This document shows, one piece after another, positions 23,717 to 32,640 of a stretch of DNA of 64,000 nt. Numbering within the stretch: position 1 is the stretch's first letter; each line of letters starts with the position of its first letter. Location of the stretch: the NCBI GenBank assembly GCA_021464245.1, contig JADCRB010000016.1, positions 4,581,250-4,645,249 of the forward strand, written 5' to 3'. Position numbers and translations under genes: made by a program. Source of the stretch: Carallia brachiata (lineage: Eukaryota; Streptophyta; Magnoliopsida; Malpighiales; Rhizophoraceae). Under the pieces are notes generated by a model. That model was given only the letters and a program-made list of their open reading frames with translations. It had not been told where the DNA came from and did not search any database.

Positions 23717-24257
23717 GGCAATGAACGAACCTTTGCACACAAGTTCTAGAGGAAGAAAAACAAATTCCAAATTTAAAACTCTAGCCCCTTCTTTTAAAAA
23801 TTCAAAGTTTAATATTTTGGTTGTATGCTCTCTGGACACCACTGAAATGGATCTTTCAGATCAAAAATTTAAAATATTAAAATATTAAATATCCGTCTGA
23901 GATCAATCCCTTATGGCCTTGACTAGAGTCAAGCGATTCTGAACGAGATCAAGCCTCTACAGCCCTCACCGGAATTAAGGCATTCGCCTGAGATCAAGTT
24001 TCGGTCCTTAGTGAAATTCATTGTTTTCACTCAAAATCAAGTTGTGGAATTTGTTTTTTTTTTTTGTTCAAGATCAAGCTTATGTGGCCTTTGACAAAAT
24101 CACACAAGAGTAGCAATCAGAGGATCTACATCGTGATTGACGCTACAAAAATTCAAAATTCTTATTTGTAATTAGAAATTGTATTTTTGAAACCTAATTA
24201 TTTTAGGGTTCGAAATTTACAGTTTCATCCCGTTGAATAGTAAGCATGATGGAGTTT
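23717..24257 (+). repeat. LTR-like segment downstream of the TATA box
   Basis: Contains TGTATGCTCTCTGGACACCA, the AATATTAAATATCCGTCTGAG motif, four GATCAAGCC-type units, then AAAATCACACAAGAGTAGCA and ATTCAAAATTCTTATTTGTA. An inverted, more diverged counterpart of the same stretch lies at 24,560-25,170. The two face each other across the gag fragment at 24,258. Confidence 0.5.
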
Positions 24258-24486
24258 TCAAGCACCAAGCAAAGGAAAGAAGAGCCTATCATTGAATAAA
24301 TAAACAGATGTCATGCCCTTAGTCTAGATTGCAAAGATCGTTTGACAGAAACTTCGACAGTGGAAATGTGCATTCAAGGGATGCACTGGGAGCTGTTGTA
24401 TATCCTACAAACCTTCAAACCTCAAATTTTTGAATAGTTGGCAACTTGCGCGCATAAGATGGAAATAAGCATCCAAATTTCTGGGG
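24258..24486 (+). pseudogene. Retrotransposon gag fragment (Ty3/gypsy)
   Basis: One frame reads KQRKEEPIIE, stop, INRCHALSLDCKDRLTETS, then VEMCIQGMHWELLYILQ, FKPQIFE, stop, LATCAHKMEISI. From family knowledge this is the conserved central gag region of a common plant Ty3/gypsy lineage (x-DYINRWRxLSLxCKDRLSE followed by MCIxGMHWxLLYILQ). Two in-frame stops, a TAA and a TAG, interrupt it. It then runs into CATGGTTCCCATCCAACTAG, which is the integrase-side sequence of copies A and B, so a gag-to-pol deletion joins them. No protein is expected. Confidence 0.7.
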
Positions 24487-24559
24487 GCATGGTTCCCATC
24501 CAACTAGACCAACATCCAAAAATTTAATGAAATTGTAAAGTTTGAGCCTTAAAATGATT

Positions 24560-25170
24560 ATACTTTGAAAATACAATTTCGAATTGGAAATACAAATTTT
24601 GAATTTTTGTGAGTTGATCTCTGTGTAGATACTCTAATTAAGACTCATTTGTGATTTCATCAAGAGTTACGTGAGCATGATCTTGAATTAAAGAAATAAA
24701 TTCCACAGTTTGATCTAGAATGAAAGAAATGAAGTCTACTAGGGGCCGAAACTTGATCTTAGGTTGATGCCTTAACACTTGTGGGCGCCATAGAGCCTTG
24801 ATTTAGGTTGAAACAGCTTGACTCTGGAGTCGTGGGGGCTTGATCTCAGGTGAACTAGTTTGACTCCGTAAGGGCAACATGGGCTTGATCTTAGACGAAC
24901 TGTTTGACTCCTCTGAGGGCCATAGGGGCTTGATCTCAGACAGATATTTAATATTTTAATATTTTGAGTTTTCGATTTGATAGATCTAATTCAGTGGCAA
25001 CTAGAGAGTATATAGCTAAAATATTAAGATTATAAGTTTGTAGTGCGTATGTTTAGTATTTTAGACTTTTGATATGAAAGATCCACATCAGTGGTGTCTA
25101 GAGAGAATTCGTCCAAAAAAGTGAACGAGAAGAGGAAATAAGAGAGCAAAGTTTTGTAAACTTATTTTTG
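24560..25170 (-). repeat. LTR-like segment with second minisatellite, inverted
   Basis: Reverse-orientation units (GGCTTGATCTCAG, GAGGGCCATA, CTTGACTCC) end in ATATTTAATATTTTAATATT, then TCTAGAGAGAATTCGTCC and AGTGCACTCC-type sequence. Together with 23,717-24,257 it forms a large imperfect inverted repeat. This could be two LTR fragments brought together by nested insertion or inversion. Confidence 0.5.
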
Positions 25171-25564
25171 CTTTCTTCCATGTGCACTCCTAGTCCTTGG
25201 TTCATTGCCTATAAATTTGATGATGTTCTATGGAAGGCTATAGTGGAGAGCTCTTTTGATTCTTTTTGGCTTGTTTTAGCAGAATTGCTTAGCTTTTGCT
25301 GTTGTGGGGGATTTGACGCATTGCCCCCAACTTTGGTCGGGGTGGATACACGACTTCTCCATTTAGTGAGAGATTCAGGTGAGAATCTTGCTATTGTGTG
25401 AGCTGCAAATTCTCTATTTCAATATTTTGACGTGTTTGGGCAGTAAGAAATTGTATCTCTCTACCAGTTTCTGGACCTGTGTACTCAGGTAGGATAGTTG
25501 ATATAGACAATAAAGTAATCGTCTTTTTATTGATAGGTGCGGTTTTACTTTTTTTTATTGTCAT
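25171..25564 (-). pseudogene. Retrotransposon gag N-terminal fragment, copy D
   Basis: On the - strand it starts with ATG at 25,564 and reads M-T-I-K-K-S-K-T-A, then a stretch ending PEYTGPET, and later LTAQTRQNIEIENLQLTQ. It matches the gag starts at 29,030 and 33,745 (M-x-P-R-K-S-K-T-A-S-T). Frameshifts and stops follow. Homology ends near 25,215, where it joins a decayed TATA-box segment. On the - strand an A-rich tract (25,565-25,700) precedes it, as in copies A and B. Confidence 0.65.
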
Positions 25565-25700
25565 TGATGTGTTGGATTCTTGTTTTGTTTTTGAAACTTT
25601 TTTTGGTTTAACTTTTTTGTTGACTTGATGTTTTTTTTGACTTTTGTTGACTTTTTTTTTTAAGGACCAAAAATGAGAGGCAAAGAGGTGTTATTAGGCA
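25565..25700 (-). repeat. A-rich tract before gag, copy D
   Basis: T-rich on the + strand with repeated GACTTTT and TTGACTTTT words. The equivalent tract lies before gag in copies A (28,862-29,000) and B (33,566-33,735). No other feature seen. Confidence 0.7.
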
Positions 25701-26227
25701 AGCCAAAAATTGGATGTGACTATAAATTTCGAGTCTTAAACAGTTAAATTTCGAAAATACAATTACAAATTATAAATGAGAATTTTAATTTTTTTGTGTG
25801 GTCGATCTTCGTATGAATCTTTCAATCATTTGTGATTTTGCCAAACGACACATGACCTTGATTTTGAAGTAAAGAGATAAATTTCACTGAGAGTCGAGTC
25901 TTGATTTTAGGCGGATGCCTTAACTTCAGAGAGAACTCTAAAGGCTTGATCTTGATTGAAATGGCTTGATTTCAGTGAGGTCCATATGGGCTTGATCTTA
26001 GGTAGGTGATCTTGAACGAAAGAAATTAAATTTTACTGAGGCTTGAGAATTGATCTCAGATGGATGCCATAACTCCTGTGAGGGCCGTAGAGGTTTGATC
26101 TCACTCAGAATGGCTTGACTCCGGTTAGTGCTATAGAGAATTAAGCTTCATCGGACTACCTTGACTCCACTAAGAGCCATAGGAGCATGATCTCATATAG
26201 ACTAGTTTGAATCCATTGAGGATAAGA
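25701..26227 (-). repeat. LTR-like segment with second minisatellite, inverted
   Basis: Includes AAATACAATTACAAATTATA, then reverse units TTGATCTCA, GAGGGCCGTAGAGG and TTGACTCC repeated about six times. Ends next to a lone satellite monomer. Confidence 0.5.
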
Positions 26228-26930
26228 AGTATGCTTTACTATTGCCATCTTGCCTTTTATAAGGTCTGTTTGGTAATGCTGTGAGATAAAGTGCTGTGAA
26301 TAGAAGTGTTGTGAATAAAATGCTGTGATTATAAGTACTGTTATTTAAAGTTACAGATTGTTTGGTAATAGTTATGAAAAAGCTGTAAGAAAATTTAAAT
26401 TTTGAATGTTTAATAATTTCTTAAATTGGTAGAGTTAGTTTATCTACTTAATTTAAAATTTGTGTAGTATAGTCATTGAGTTTTATCACGTCCTCCAAAA
26501 GCATGTTTAAGGTGCTTTTATGAAACCATAGTTTTGAGAGCTATCACGTTTACAAAACTCTGTTAAAAAAGAATTACCAAACATTAAAGACATTACTTTT
26601 GATTCAAAACACAGTTACTACACCATAACACACTTTTCACCTCAATACCAAACATAGCTATACTCGTTCGGCCAAGAAGTATGCTTTACTGCTGCTGTTT
26701 TGCCTTTTAAATTCGTGCAGGTAAGGAGTATGCTTTTGTTGTTACTTTTCATTTTTTATGCTCGTACGGTAAGGAGTATGCTTTGGTTGTTGTACTTTTT
26801 GCCTTTTATACTTGTGCGAGGCAGAAGTCTGCTTCACTTGTTTGTCTTTTTTACTTATGTGAGACAAAAGTTTGCTTTAGTTGTTCACCTTTTATACTCA
26901 TGTGAGGCAGGAGTTTGTTTCAGTTGTTCA
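26228..26930 (+). repeat. Satellite fragment split by a MITE
   Basis: One monomer (26,228-26,261) is interrupted inside its TTTTATACTC core by a MITE and resumes at 26,659 with TATACTCGTTCGG. Four to five more monomers follow, ending with the edge class (GTGAGGCAGGAGTTTG, TTCAGTTGTTCAG). It then meets satellite of opposite orientation at about 26,931. Confidence 0.9.
26262..26658. mobile_element. MITE, about 397 bp, inside a satellite monomer
   Basis: Non-coding and AT-rich. The ends are imperfect inverted repeats: the left end has TCTGTTTGGTAATG and the right end, reversed, has CTATGTTTGGTATTG. The left part carries short tandem words (GTGCTGTGA, ATGCTGTGA). The satellite core is duplicated as TATA on both sides (26,258-26,261 and 26,659-26,662), which fits a 4-bp overlap. 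Removing the element with one TATA restores an ordinary monomer. The superfamily is not certain; GTTTGGTA-type ends are common in hAT and PIF/Harbinger MITEs. Confidence 0.75.
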
Positions 26931-27590
26931 GCATAAAAGGCCTCCTCCCTCTGCCCCGCACGAGTATAAAAGGCGAGACGACAACAATAAAGTATACTCC
27001 TTGGCCACGTGGGTATAAAAGACGAAACGATGATAGCAAAGCATGCTCTTAACCTGCATGAGTATAAAAGGTGAGTCAGTAACAACAAGAAAACTAGAAT
27101 CTTTGCCTGCAAGAGTATAAAAGGCGAGACGAAAATAACAAAGCATACTCCTTACCCATACTAGTATAAAAGATAAGACGGTAACAACAAAGCATACTCC
27201 TTACCCACATGAGTATAAAAGGCAAGACAACAAAAGTAAAGTATACTTCTTACCCGCAAAAGTAAAAAAGGCGAGACAGTAATAGTAAAGCATACTCCTT
27301 GCACACACTAGTATAATAAGCGAGACGACAACAACATAGTAGACTCCTTATCCGCATGAGTATAAAAGGCGAGACAACAACAACAAAACTAGACTGCTTA
27401 CCTGTACAAGTATAAAAGGTGAGACGACAACAACAGTAAAGCATATTCCCTACCCGCATGAGTAAAAAAACGAAACGAAAATAGTAAAGCAAACTTTGAG
27501 TCCACAGGAGTATAAAAGGCGAGATGGCAATAGCAAAACAAGACTTTTGGCCCACATGAGTATAAACTGTGAACGGCTAAAAATCAAAAA
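26931..27590 (-). repeat. Inverted satellite block
   Basis: About twelve monomers read as GAGTATAAAAGGCGAGACG on the + strand. They end in the exit variant GAGTATAAACTGTGAACGGC, with ATCAAAAATCAAAACC, just before the homeobox leader. On the element (+) strand this is the expected order, array then homeobox. Confidence 0.9.
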
Positions 27591-28005
27591 TCAAAACCTA
27601 ATCCAAAACTCTTGGCCTGCATGAGTATAAATTGTAAATGGCCAAAAAGGTAAAAAATAAAAGATTGAGGGTTTGAGTCTGAATCATTATTATAGTCTCA
27701 ATCTTTTGCTTGTCTTTAGCGCACCTCAAGCTTTTGCTCCCTTTCAAAAAGAAAGATGGAACAAAATGCATAACCTCAGGACTAAGAAAAGGATAAGTTA
27801 CCAAGCACTAGATAGTAATCAAGTCCGGCGCAACTGCAAAACTTGGAAGAGCACTTCCAGAATAATGGAGAATCAGAGAAGTAAAGAGACAGCAACATAA
27901 AGAGTTGTTATTTTTTGCAGCACAGCCTGTTTCTGCCACCGTAGCTATTCCGATAGTAGATCTCACCAATATTGCTTCGTTACCAAATGAAGATTGAGAT
28001 GTCTT
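27591..28005 (+). pseudogene. WOX-type homeobox pseudogene, copy A
   Basis: Leader GAATCATTATTATAGTCTCA and GCACCTCAAGCTTTTGCTCC, then ATG at 27,756. The region aligns at nucleotide level with copy B (ACTAGATAGTAATCAAGTC against ACTAGATGGCAACCAAGTT, then CAACTGCAAAACTTGGAAGA), but the frame is shifted. It lacks the same 95 bp as copy C: AATGGAG is joined to AATCAGAGAAGTAAAGAG. The tail (GCACAGCCTGTTTCTGCCAC, GTAGATCTCACCAATATTGC) matches the C-terminal part of B and C. It ends at about 28,000, where it is joined to the leader. More decayed than copy C. Confidence 0.65.
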
Positions 28006-28735
28006 AACAAACATTGAACTTGAAGAATTTAGCTCTAACTAATTCAATTGATGTTGAGCTTGAAAGCTCGCAAAGGATATTTTATAGAACTTAAAGTTCC
28101 ATGGTTTAGCTGAGGATTATTCAGTAAATAAAAAACTTGAGGGTCCTCCTAAGGAATGTCTAGTACCACAGAACTTGAAGGTTAGCACATAAAGAGACGT
28201 GCTATAGTTATCACTCCTCTGTCTGTCGTGACATAAAGAAACTAGTTGGAACTTCCCTGTCTGTGGGCGCACCTGTGAACCCATAAGGGTGATCACAACT
28301 TTTCTACACGGTGTGATAGATGCAAATTAAGAAGAGTGATTAGAACTTCAGCGACCATGACATCGATGGTGCCAGAGGCTAAAATTCAAATGCTTTTAAG
28401 AATCCCTCGATGAGAACGACTCTTTCTCTTTCTAGTTTGTGTGTCTCCAGCATCTTCATTAGATAACTTCCTAAAAAAGGAGAGTGTAGGGACTAGTCAT
28501 CTTCTCTTTTCGGAGAGAAAAAAGAGTTGAGAGATAAGTTTTGTGACTTGAGAATGCATGAAATATATACATAACAGAAACTCCTTTTTTTATTAAAATA
28601 AAAAAAAGGATATGAGGAATCAGATGGGGTCTTCCCTCATGTTTCTTTCTACTATAAGGGACAAACGAGGCTACGGTCGACATGTACTGCAAAATTCAAG
28701 GCAATACTGCGTGTCGTAAACGTCGTTGCACCTTA
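28006..28735 (+). other. Retroelement leader region, copy A
   Basis: Non-coding copy of the block at 32,641-33,440 and, reversed, 22,031-22,725. Landmarks are TTGAGCTTGAAAGCTCGCAA, CTCTGTCTGTCGTGACATAA, GGGTGATCACAACTTTTCTA, ACCATGACATCGATGG, GAATCCCTCGATGAGAACGA and GGGACTAGTCATCTTCTC. I do not recognise a coding function. It probably includes 5' untranslated sequence, since gag follows. Confidence 0.6.
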
Positions 28736-29029
28736 TCCTTGTCGGCCAACCTTGTGGGGCTCAAGGCATAACTCCAAGTCAATTGAGTCCTTGTTTGGTG
28801 GGCTGATGACATCGACACTACTGAAACTTTTGAGCAGATTAACACCGCTGGGGTGTACTGAAAAAAAAAAAAGAAAGTCGAAAAAAAAAAGAAAAGAAAA
28901 AAAAGAAAAGGACAAAAGGAGAAAAAGGCCAAAAAGAGAAAAGGACAAAAAAAAAGAAAAGAAAAGGGCTCGAATAAGAAAAAAGTCAGTTTTAAGAAAA
29001 ATAAAAAAAAGCAAAAATTCAGCGTATCA
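28736..29029 (+). repeat. Pre-gag block and A-rich tract, copy A
   Basis: GGCATAACTCCAAGTCAATT, GAGTCCTTGTTTGGTGG and GTGTACTGAAAAAAA are followed by about 140 bp of AAAAGAAAAAG-type sequence. Lys-rich and Phe-rich open frames on the two strands come from this composition and are not annotated as genes. Gag begins immediately after. Confidence 0.7.
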
Positions 29030-29640
29030 ATGACACCAAGGAAGAGTAAGACCGCTTCCACTAACAAAAAGGTAACTTCTTCATTCTCTGCATCAACTAC
29101 CCTACTTGAGTACTCAGGTCCACAAATTCGTGCACGGACACGGTTCCTTATAGCCCAACATATTAAAGTGGAGAATCTGTAGCTCGCATAGCAACAAGAT
29201 TTCTCACGTGACTCTGTTGTTGAATGGAGAAGTCAACCATCTACCTCAACCGAAGTTGGGGGCAATGCGCCAAAACTCGCACAACAGTAAAAGTTGACCT
29301 GTTCTGCTAAAACAAGTCAGGAGAAATCAGAAGAATTCTCCACTTTCACGGAGCATCATTTGTGAACGTCGACGTCACTAGCACAAAAGATATGATTGCA
29401 GAATTAGAAAGCAAAATTTCACAACTAATCAAAGGTTTGGAAGCAATAGATCAGCGAATTTCCAACTTCAAAGGAAAGGCTCTAATAAAAGTTGAGTCTA
29501 AGACCAGCGAGGAGCAATCATATGCACTTGGTTTCACTCCAAAAATAACTTCAGCCAACATTTTCATTGTAGAAAAACAATAAAGCAGTCCTAGGCAATT
29601 GCTGCCTTCTAATTCTGTCGCTTTGTTATTTGTCCAACAG
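29030..29640 (+). pseudogene. Retrotransposon gag N-terminal fragment, copy A
   Basis: ATG at 29,030 opens M-T-P-R-K-S-K-T-A-S-T-N-K-K, then SASTTLLEYSGPQIRARTRF, IAQHIKVENL and stops. A frameshift near 29,350 leads to a 73-codon open stretch (29,362-29,583) with DMIAELESKISQLIKGLEAI, a short predicted coiled coil, and KTSEEQSYALGFTPK. From family knowledge this is the gag N-terminus of a widespread plant Ty3/gypsy lineage. The conserved central gag region, protease and reverse transcriptase that should follow are missing. The sequence continues instead into the integrase C-terminus. Confidence 0.65.
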
Positions 29641-29960
29641 TTATAGATGTAATAGCCAACAAGTGAGAGGCTCTCGATAAGAAAAAACTCCAAGTTGAGC
29701 GCTACAAAGCCCAACTCGCTAATACATTCAACTGTGAAATTCGCCCTCAATCGTTTTAAGTTGGAGGCACGGTTCCCATCCAACTGGACAAGCAGAGGGA
29801 CAAGCGCACCAACCCAGTGACAAGCTCACTGTCAAGTGGGACGGGCCATACGTAGTTGGAGAAGTTTATAAAAATAATGCTTACATGCTGTCAGATTAAG
29901 AAGACATCTGAACTGGTTCAATCAGTGATAGATTTTTAAAATGTTATTATGTATGGATAA
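29641..29960 (+). pseudogene. Integrase C-terminal fragment, copy A
   Basis: Reads LDKKKLQVERYKAQLANTF, then, after a frameshift, KLTVKWDGPYVVGEVYKNN, AYMLSD, stop, and FLKCYYV. It is joined to gag at the same place as in copy B (GTAATAGCCAACAAG against ATGATAGCCAACAAG). Several stops and at least one frameshift. Confidence 0.7.
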
Positions 29961-30480
29961 CAAAAAAAAAAAAAAATCAAAAGAAAGGTTAAAAAAAGAA
30001 AAAAAGTCAAGGAAAGTAAAAAAATCTAAAAACAAAAAATAAGAAAAAATTCAAAAATAATTTCAAAAAAACGAAAAAATCTCGAAAAATTCGAAAAAAG
30101 AAAAAATTAAAAAATCCAAAAAAATTCAAAACAAAGAAAAAAAATTCTGAAACTCCTATATAGGCTCAAATCCAATGTTCAAAGTTTAAATCCAAATTCA
30201 AAACCTAAATTCAAATTCGTGGTCAAATTTAAAGCCTAAATCCAAATCCAAAACCCAAACTCAAATCCAAAACTCAAGCCCAAATTCAAAATTTAAATCT
30301 AAATTCAAAGCCCAAAATGTAAATCCAAATCCAAATTCGAAACCTAAATCAAAATTTTGGTCCAAAAGTCATATCCAAATTTGGGGTAAAGCCCAAACCT
30401 TGACCCAAAACCCACATTCAAAACTAAACCCAAAACCTAAATTCAAAAGAGCAAGTCCAAAAAAAAAAAAAACCACAAAA
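29961..30480 (+). repeat. A-rich tract and CCAAAT/CCAAAC tract, copy A
   Basis: 29,961-30,160 is A-rich with AAAAATC and AAAAAAG words. 30,160-30,470 is a degenerate 6-7 bp periodic tract (TCCAAATCCAAAACCCAAAC and similar). The same pair follows integrase in copies B and C. No gene seen. Confidence 0.8.
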
Positions 30481-31590
30481 AAAACCACTGATCCTGAACT
30501 CCTGCCTTGTACGAGTATAAAAGACAAAAAGTTCAACATTAAAAGCAGACTTTTGCCTTGTATAAATATAAAAGGCAAAAGCTTAGAAGCAAAACTAGAA
30601 CCCTATCTTATATGAGTATAAAAGGCAAAAAGTTTAATAATAGAATCAAACTCATGCCTAGTATGAGTATAAAAGGCAAACAACTCAATAGCAAATTTAG
30701 AATCCTGTGTCGCACGAGTAAAAAAGGTGAAAAGTTCAACAACAAAAACAGATTCCTTCCTCAGGCGAGCATAAAAGGCGAAAAGCTCAGAAGCAAAACT
30801 AGACTCCTACCTCGCAAGAGTATAAAATGGCGAAAAGTTGAACAACAAAATCAAATTCTTGCCTCTTATGAGTGTAAAAGGCAAATAAGTAAGTAGAAAA
30901 TTTAGACTCATGCCTCGTATGAGTATAAAAAGTGAAAAGTTCAACAATAAAAGCAGACTCTTAATTTGCAAAAGTATAAAAGGCGAGACGACAATAACAA
31001 CAAAAGTAGACTCCTTACCTGCAAGAGTATAAAAGGCGAAAAGCATAACAATAAAAGCATACTCCTTACCTGCATGAGTCTAAAGGATAAGATGGCAATA
31101 ACAACAAAACTAGACTCCTTACCCACACAAGTATTAGAGGAAGGATGACAACAACAACAAAAGTATACTCTTTACCTGCAAGAGAATAAAAGACGAGGCG
31201 ATAACAGTAAAGCATACTCCTTCCTGCACGAGTATAAAAGGCAAGAAGGTAACAACAAAGCATACTCCTTGTTCTCACGAGTATAAAATGCAAGACGATA
31301 GCAGTAAAATGTGCTCCTTACCTGTAAGAGTATAAAAGGTGAGACAATAACAGCAAAGTAGACTCGTTACCCGCATGAGTATAAAAGCGAGACGGAAACA
31401 ACAAAGCATACTCCTTTCCCACATGAATATAAAAGACAAGATGACAACAAGAACAAAACCATACTCCTTACTCGTACGAGTATAAAAGGCTAAACAACAA
31501 CAACAACAAAAGCATACTCCTTGTCCAAACCCAAATGTAAAGTCCAAAACTCCTGCATTGAATGAGTATAAATTGTGAACGACCAAAAAG
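30481..31590 (-). repeat. Inverted satellite block between integrase end and homeobox
   Basis: About twenty monomers in reverse orientation. The first part (to about 30,950) is the edge class with CTTGCCTTGTACGAGTATAA and AAAAAGTTCAAC. The later part is the common class with GGCGAGACGACAACAAC. It ends in the exit variant GAGTATAAATTGTGAACGAC. This is the clearest case of the satellite lying inside the retroelement copy, downstream of pol and upstream of the homeobox. Confidence 0.9.
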
Positions 31591-32235
31591 GTAGAAAAAA
31601 TGATTGAGAGTTTGATTCTGAATCATTATTTCAGTCTCAACCTTTTAACCATCTTTAGTGGACCTCAAGCTTTTACACATTTCCAACAAAAAAGATGGAA
31701 CCAGTTGCGCAACCACAGGACCAAGGAAAGGATTTGTTAGAACGCACTAGATGGCAACCAAGTTTGAAGCAACTGCAAATCTTGGAGGAGCACTTCCATA
31801 ATAGTGGAGGCACTTGTCCTAATTCATCACAGCTCTCCCAACTTACTTTACAACTGCGGTTGTACGGATTAGTCGAAACAAAAAATGTGCATTTCTAGTT
31901 TCAGAACCAAAAAAGTAAGGAGAGAGTAACATAGAAAGCTGCTATTTCTGCAACATAGCCTGTTTTTGCTATTGCAGCTTTTCCCATGGTAGATCTCACG
32001 AGTATTGCTTTGTCCTCAAATGAAGTTACAGGTTCGAGCTTCACCGTTGTAATGGTCCCTTAAGGTTATTTCGACTAAAGCTATAGCTTCTTACAATACA
32101 CATTCTAGTTTTAGAGGTTTTACTCCTTATCATAAGGAGCCTCAAATTCTGGCTAGGGATTCATCCCTTATGGGTACTTTAATCTAAGAGGAAATTCTAT
32201 ACCAAGAGGGAGCCACTCTGCAAGACTGATGAAAC
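31591..32235 (+). pseudogene. WUSCHEL-type (WOX) homeobox pseudogene, copy B
   Basis: ATG at 31,695 (M-E-P-V-A-Q-P-Q) opens 67 codons. Residues 18 onward form a homeodomain (31,746-31,925) of 60 positions that matches WUS-clade WOX spacing without gaps. Counting T-R-W as 1-3, it has P5, I12-L13, P25, T34, L37-R38, G41, E44, K46-N47-V48, stop at 51, F52-Q53-N54, K56 and E59-R60. Position 51 is the invariant Trp of WFQN; TAG (31,896-31,898) is one change from TGG. Downstream the same frame keeps VDLTSI, SSNEVTGSSF and GFIPYGYF but has about nine stops, most in positions where CAG, CAA or TGG would fit. WOX proteins are nuclear transcription factors of stem-cell niches; this copy is broken. It lies between satellite and LTR-like sequence. 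Exact WOX subgroup not settled. Confidence 0.78.
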
Positions 32236-32480
32236 AAAAAAAAAAAAGTTTCAGAAAGCCTCATTCTTTCCGCCTCTTAAAAATTATAATTTTAGTATTT
32301 TGGTGTAAGCTTTCTGGTTGCCACTGATTTGGATATGCCAGATCAAAAATTTGGGATATTATAATATTAAATATTTGTTTGAAATTAAGCCTCTTGCGGC
32401 CCTCAGTGGAGTCAAACTAGTCCGTCTGAAATCAAACTCATAAGACCCTCAGTGAAATCAAGTCAGTCTAGGCCATTTAT
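32236..32480 (+). repeat. LTR-like segment with second minisatellite
   Basis: A poly-A run, GTATTTTGGTGTAAGCTTTC, GATTTGGATATGCCAGATCA, the ATATTAAATATTTG motif and two to three GGCCCTCAGTGGAGTCAA units. It directly follows the homeobox C-terminal part, which places the homeobox immediately before the presumed LTR. Confidence 0.5.
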
Positions 32481-32640
32481 TATTATTTTTTTTTTTTGTG
32501 TCGGCGAACTTTGAACAATACACCACACCAGTCAAACATTAATTGGTGTGGGTTGGCAATTGGCTTGCAAAGTCAAGCCAATGTCGACCATTTTTTTTTT
32601 CCTTTATTTATTTTTATAAATGCCCCCACTTTAAAGATTG
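32481..32640. other. Unclassified stretch
   Basis: Bounded by T-runs (32,488-32,500 and 32,590-32,602). It contains ACCACACCAGTCAAAC and, 6 bp on, TTGGTGTGGGTT, a short imperfect inverted repeat. Absent from copies A and C, so probably a separate insertion. No terminal repeats or coding signal found. Confidence 0.4.

Noticed and set aside
25168..25401. 77-codon + strand open frame
   Set aside because: Antisense to the gag N-terminal fragment, with no homology of its own.
28862..29033. Lys-rich (+) and Phe-rich (-) open frames, also at 33,509-33,776
   Set aside because: They come from A-rich low-complexity DNA in the pre-gag tract and are not conserved as proteins between copies.
31695..31898. 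Functional small homeobox gene
   Set aside because: The frame stops at the invariant Trp of the recognition helix, the downstream part is full of stops, and it lies in a multi-copy decayed element.
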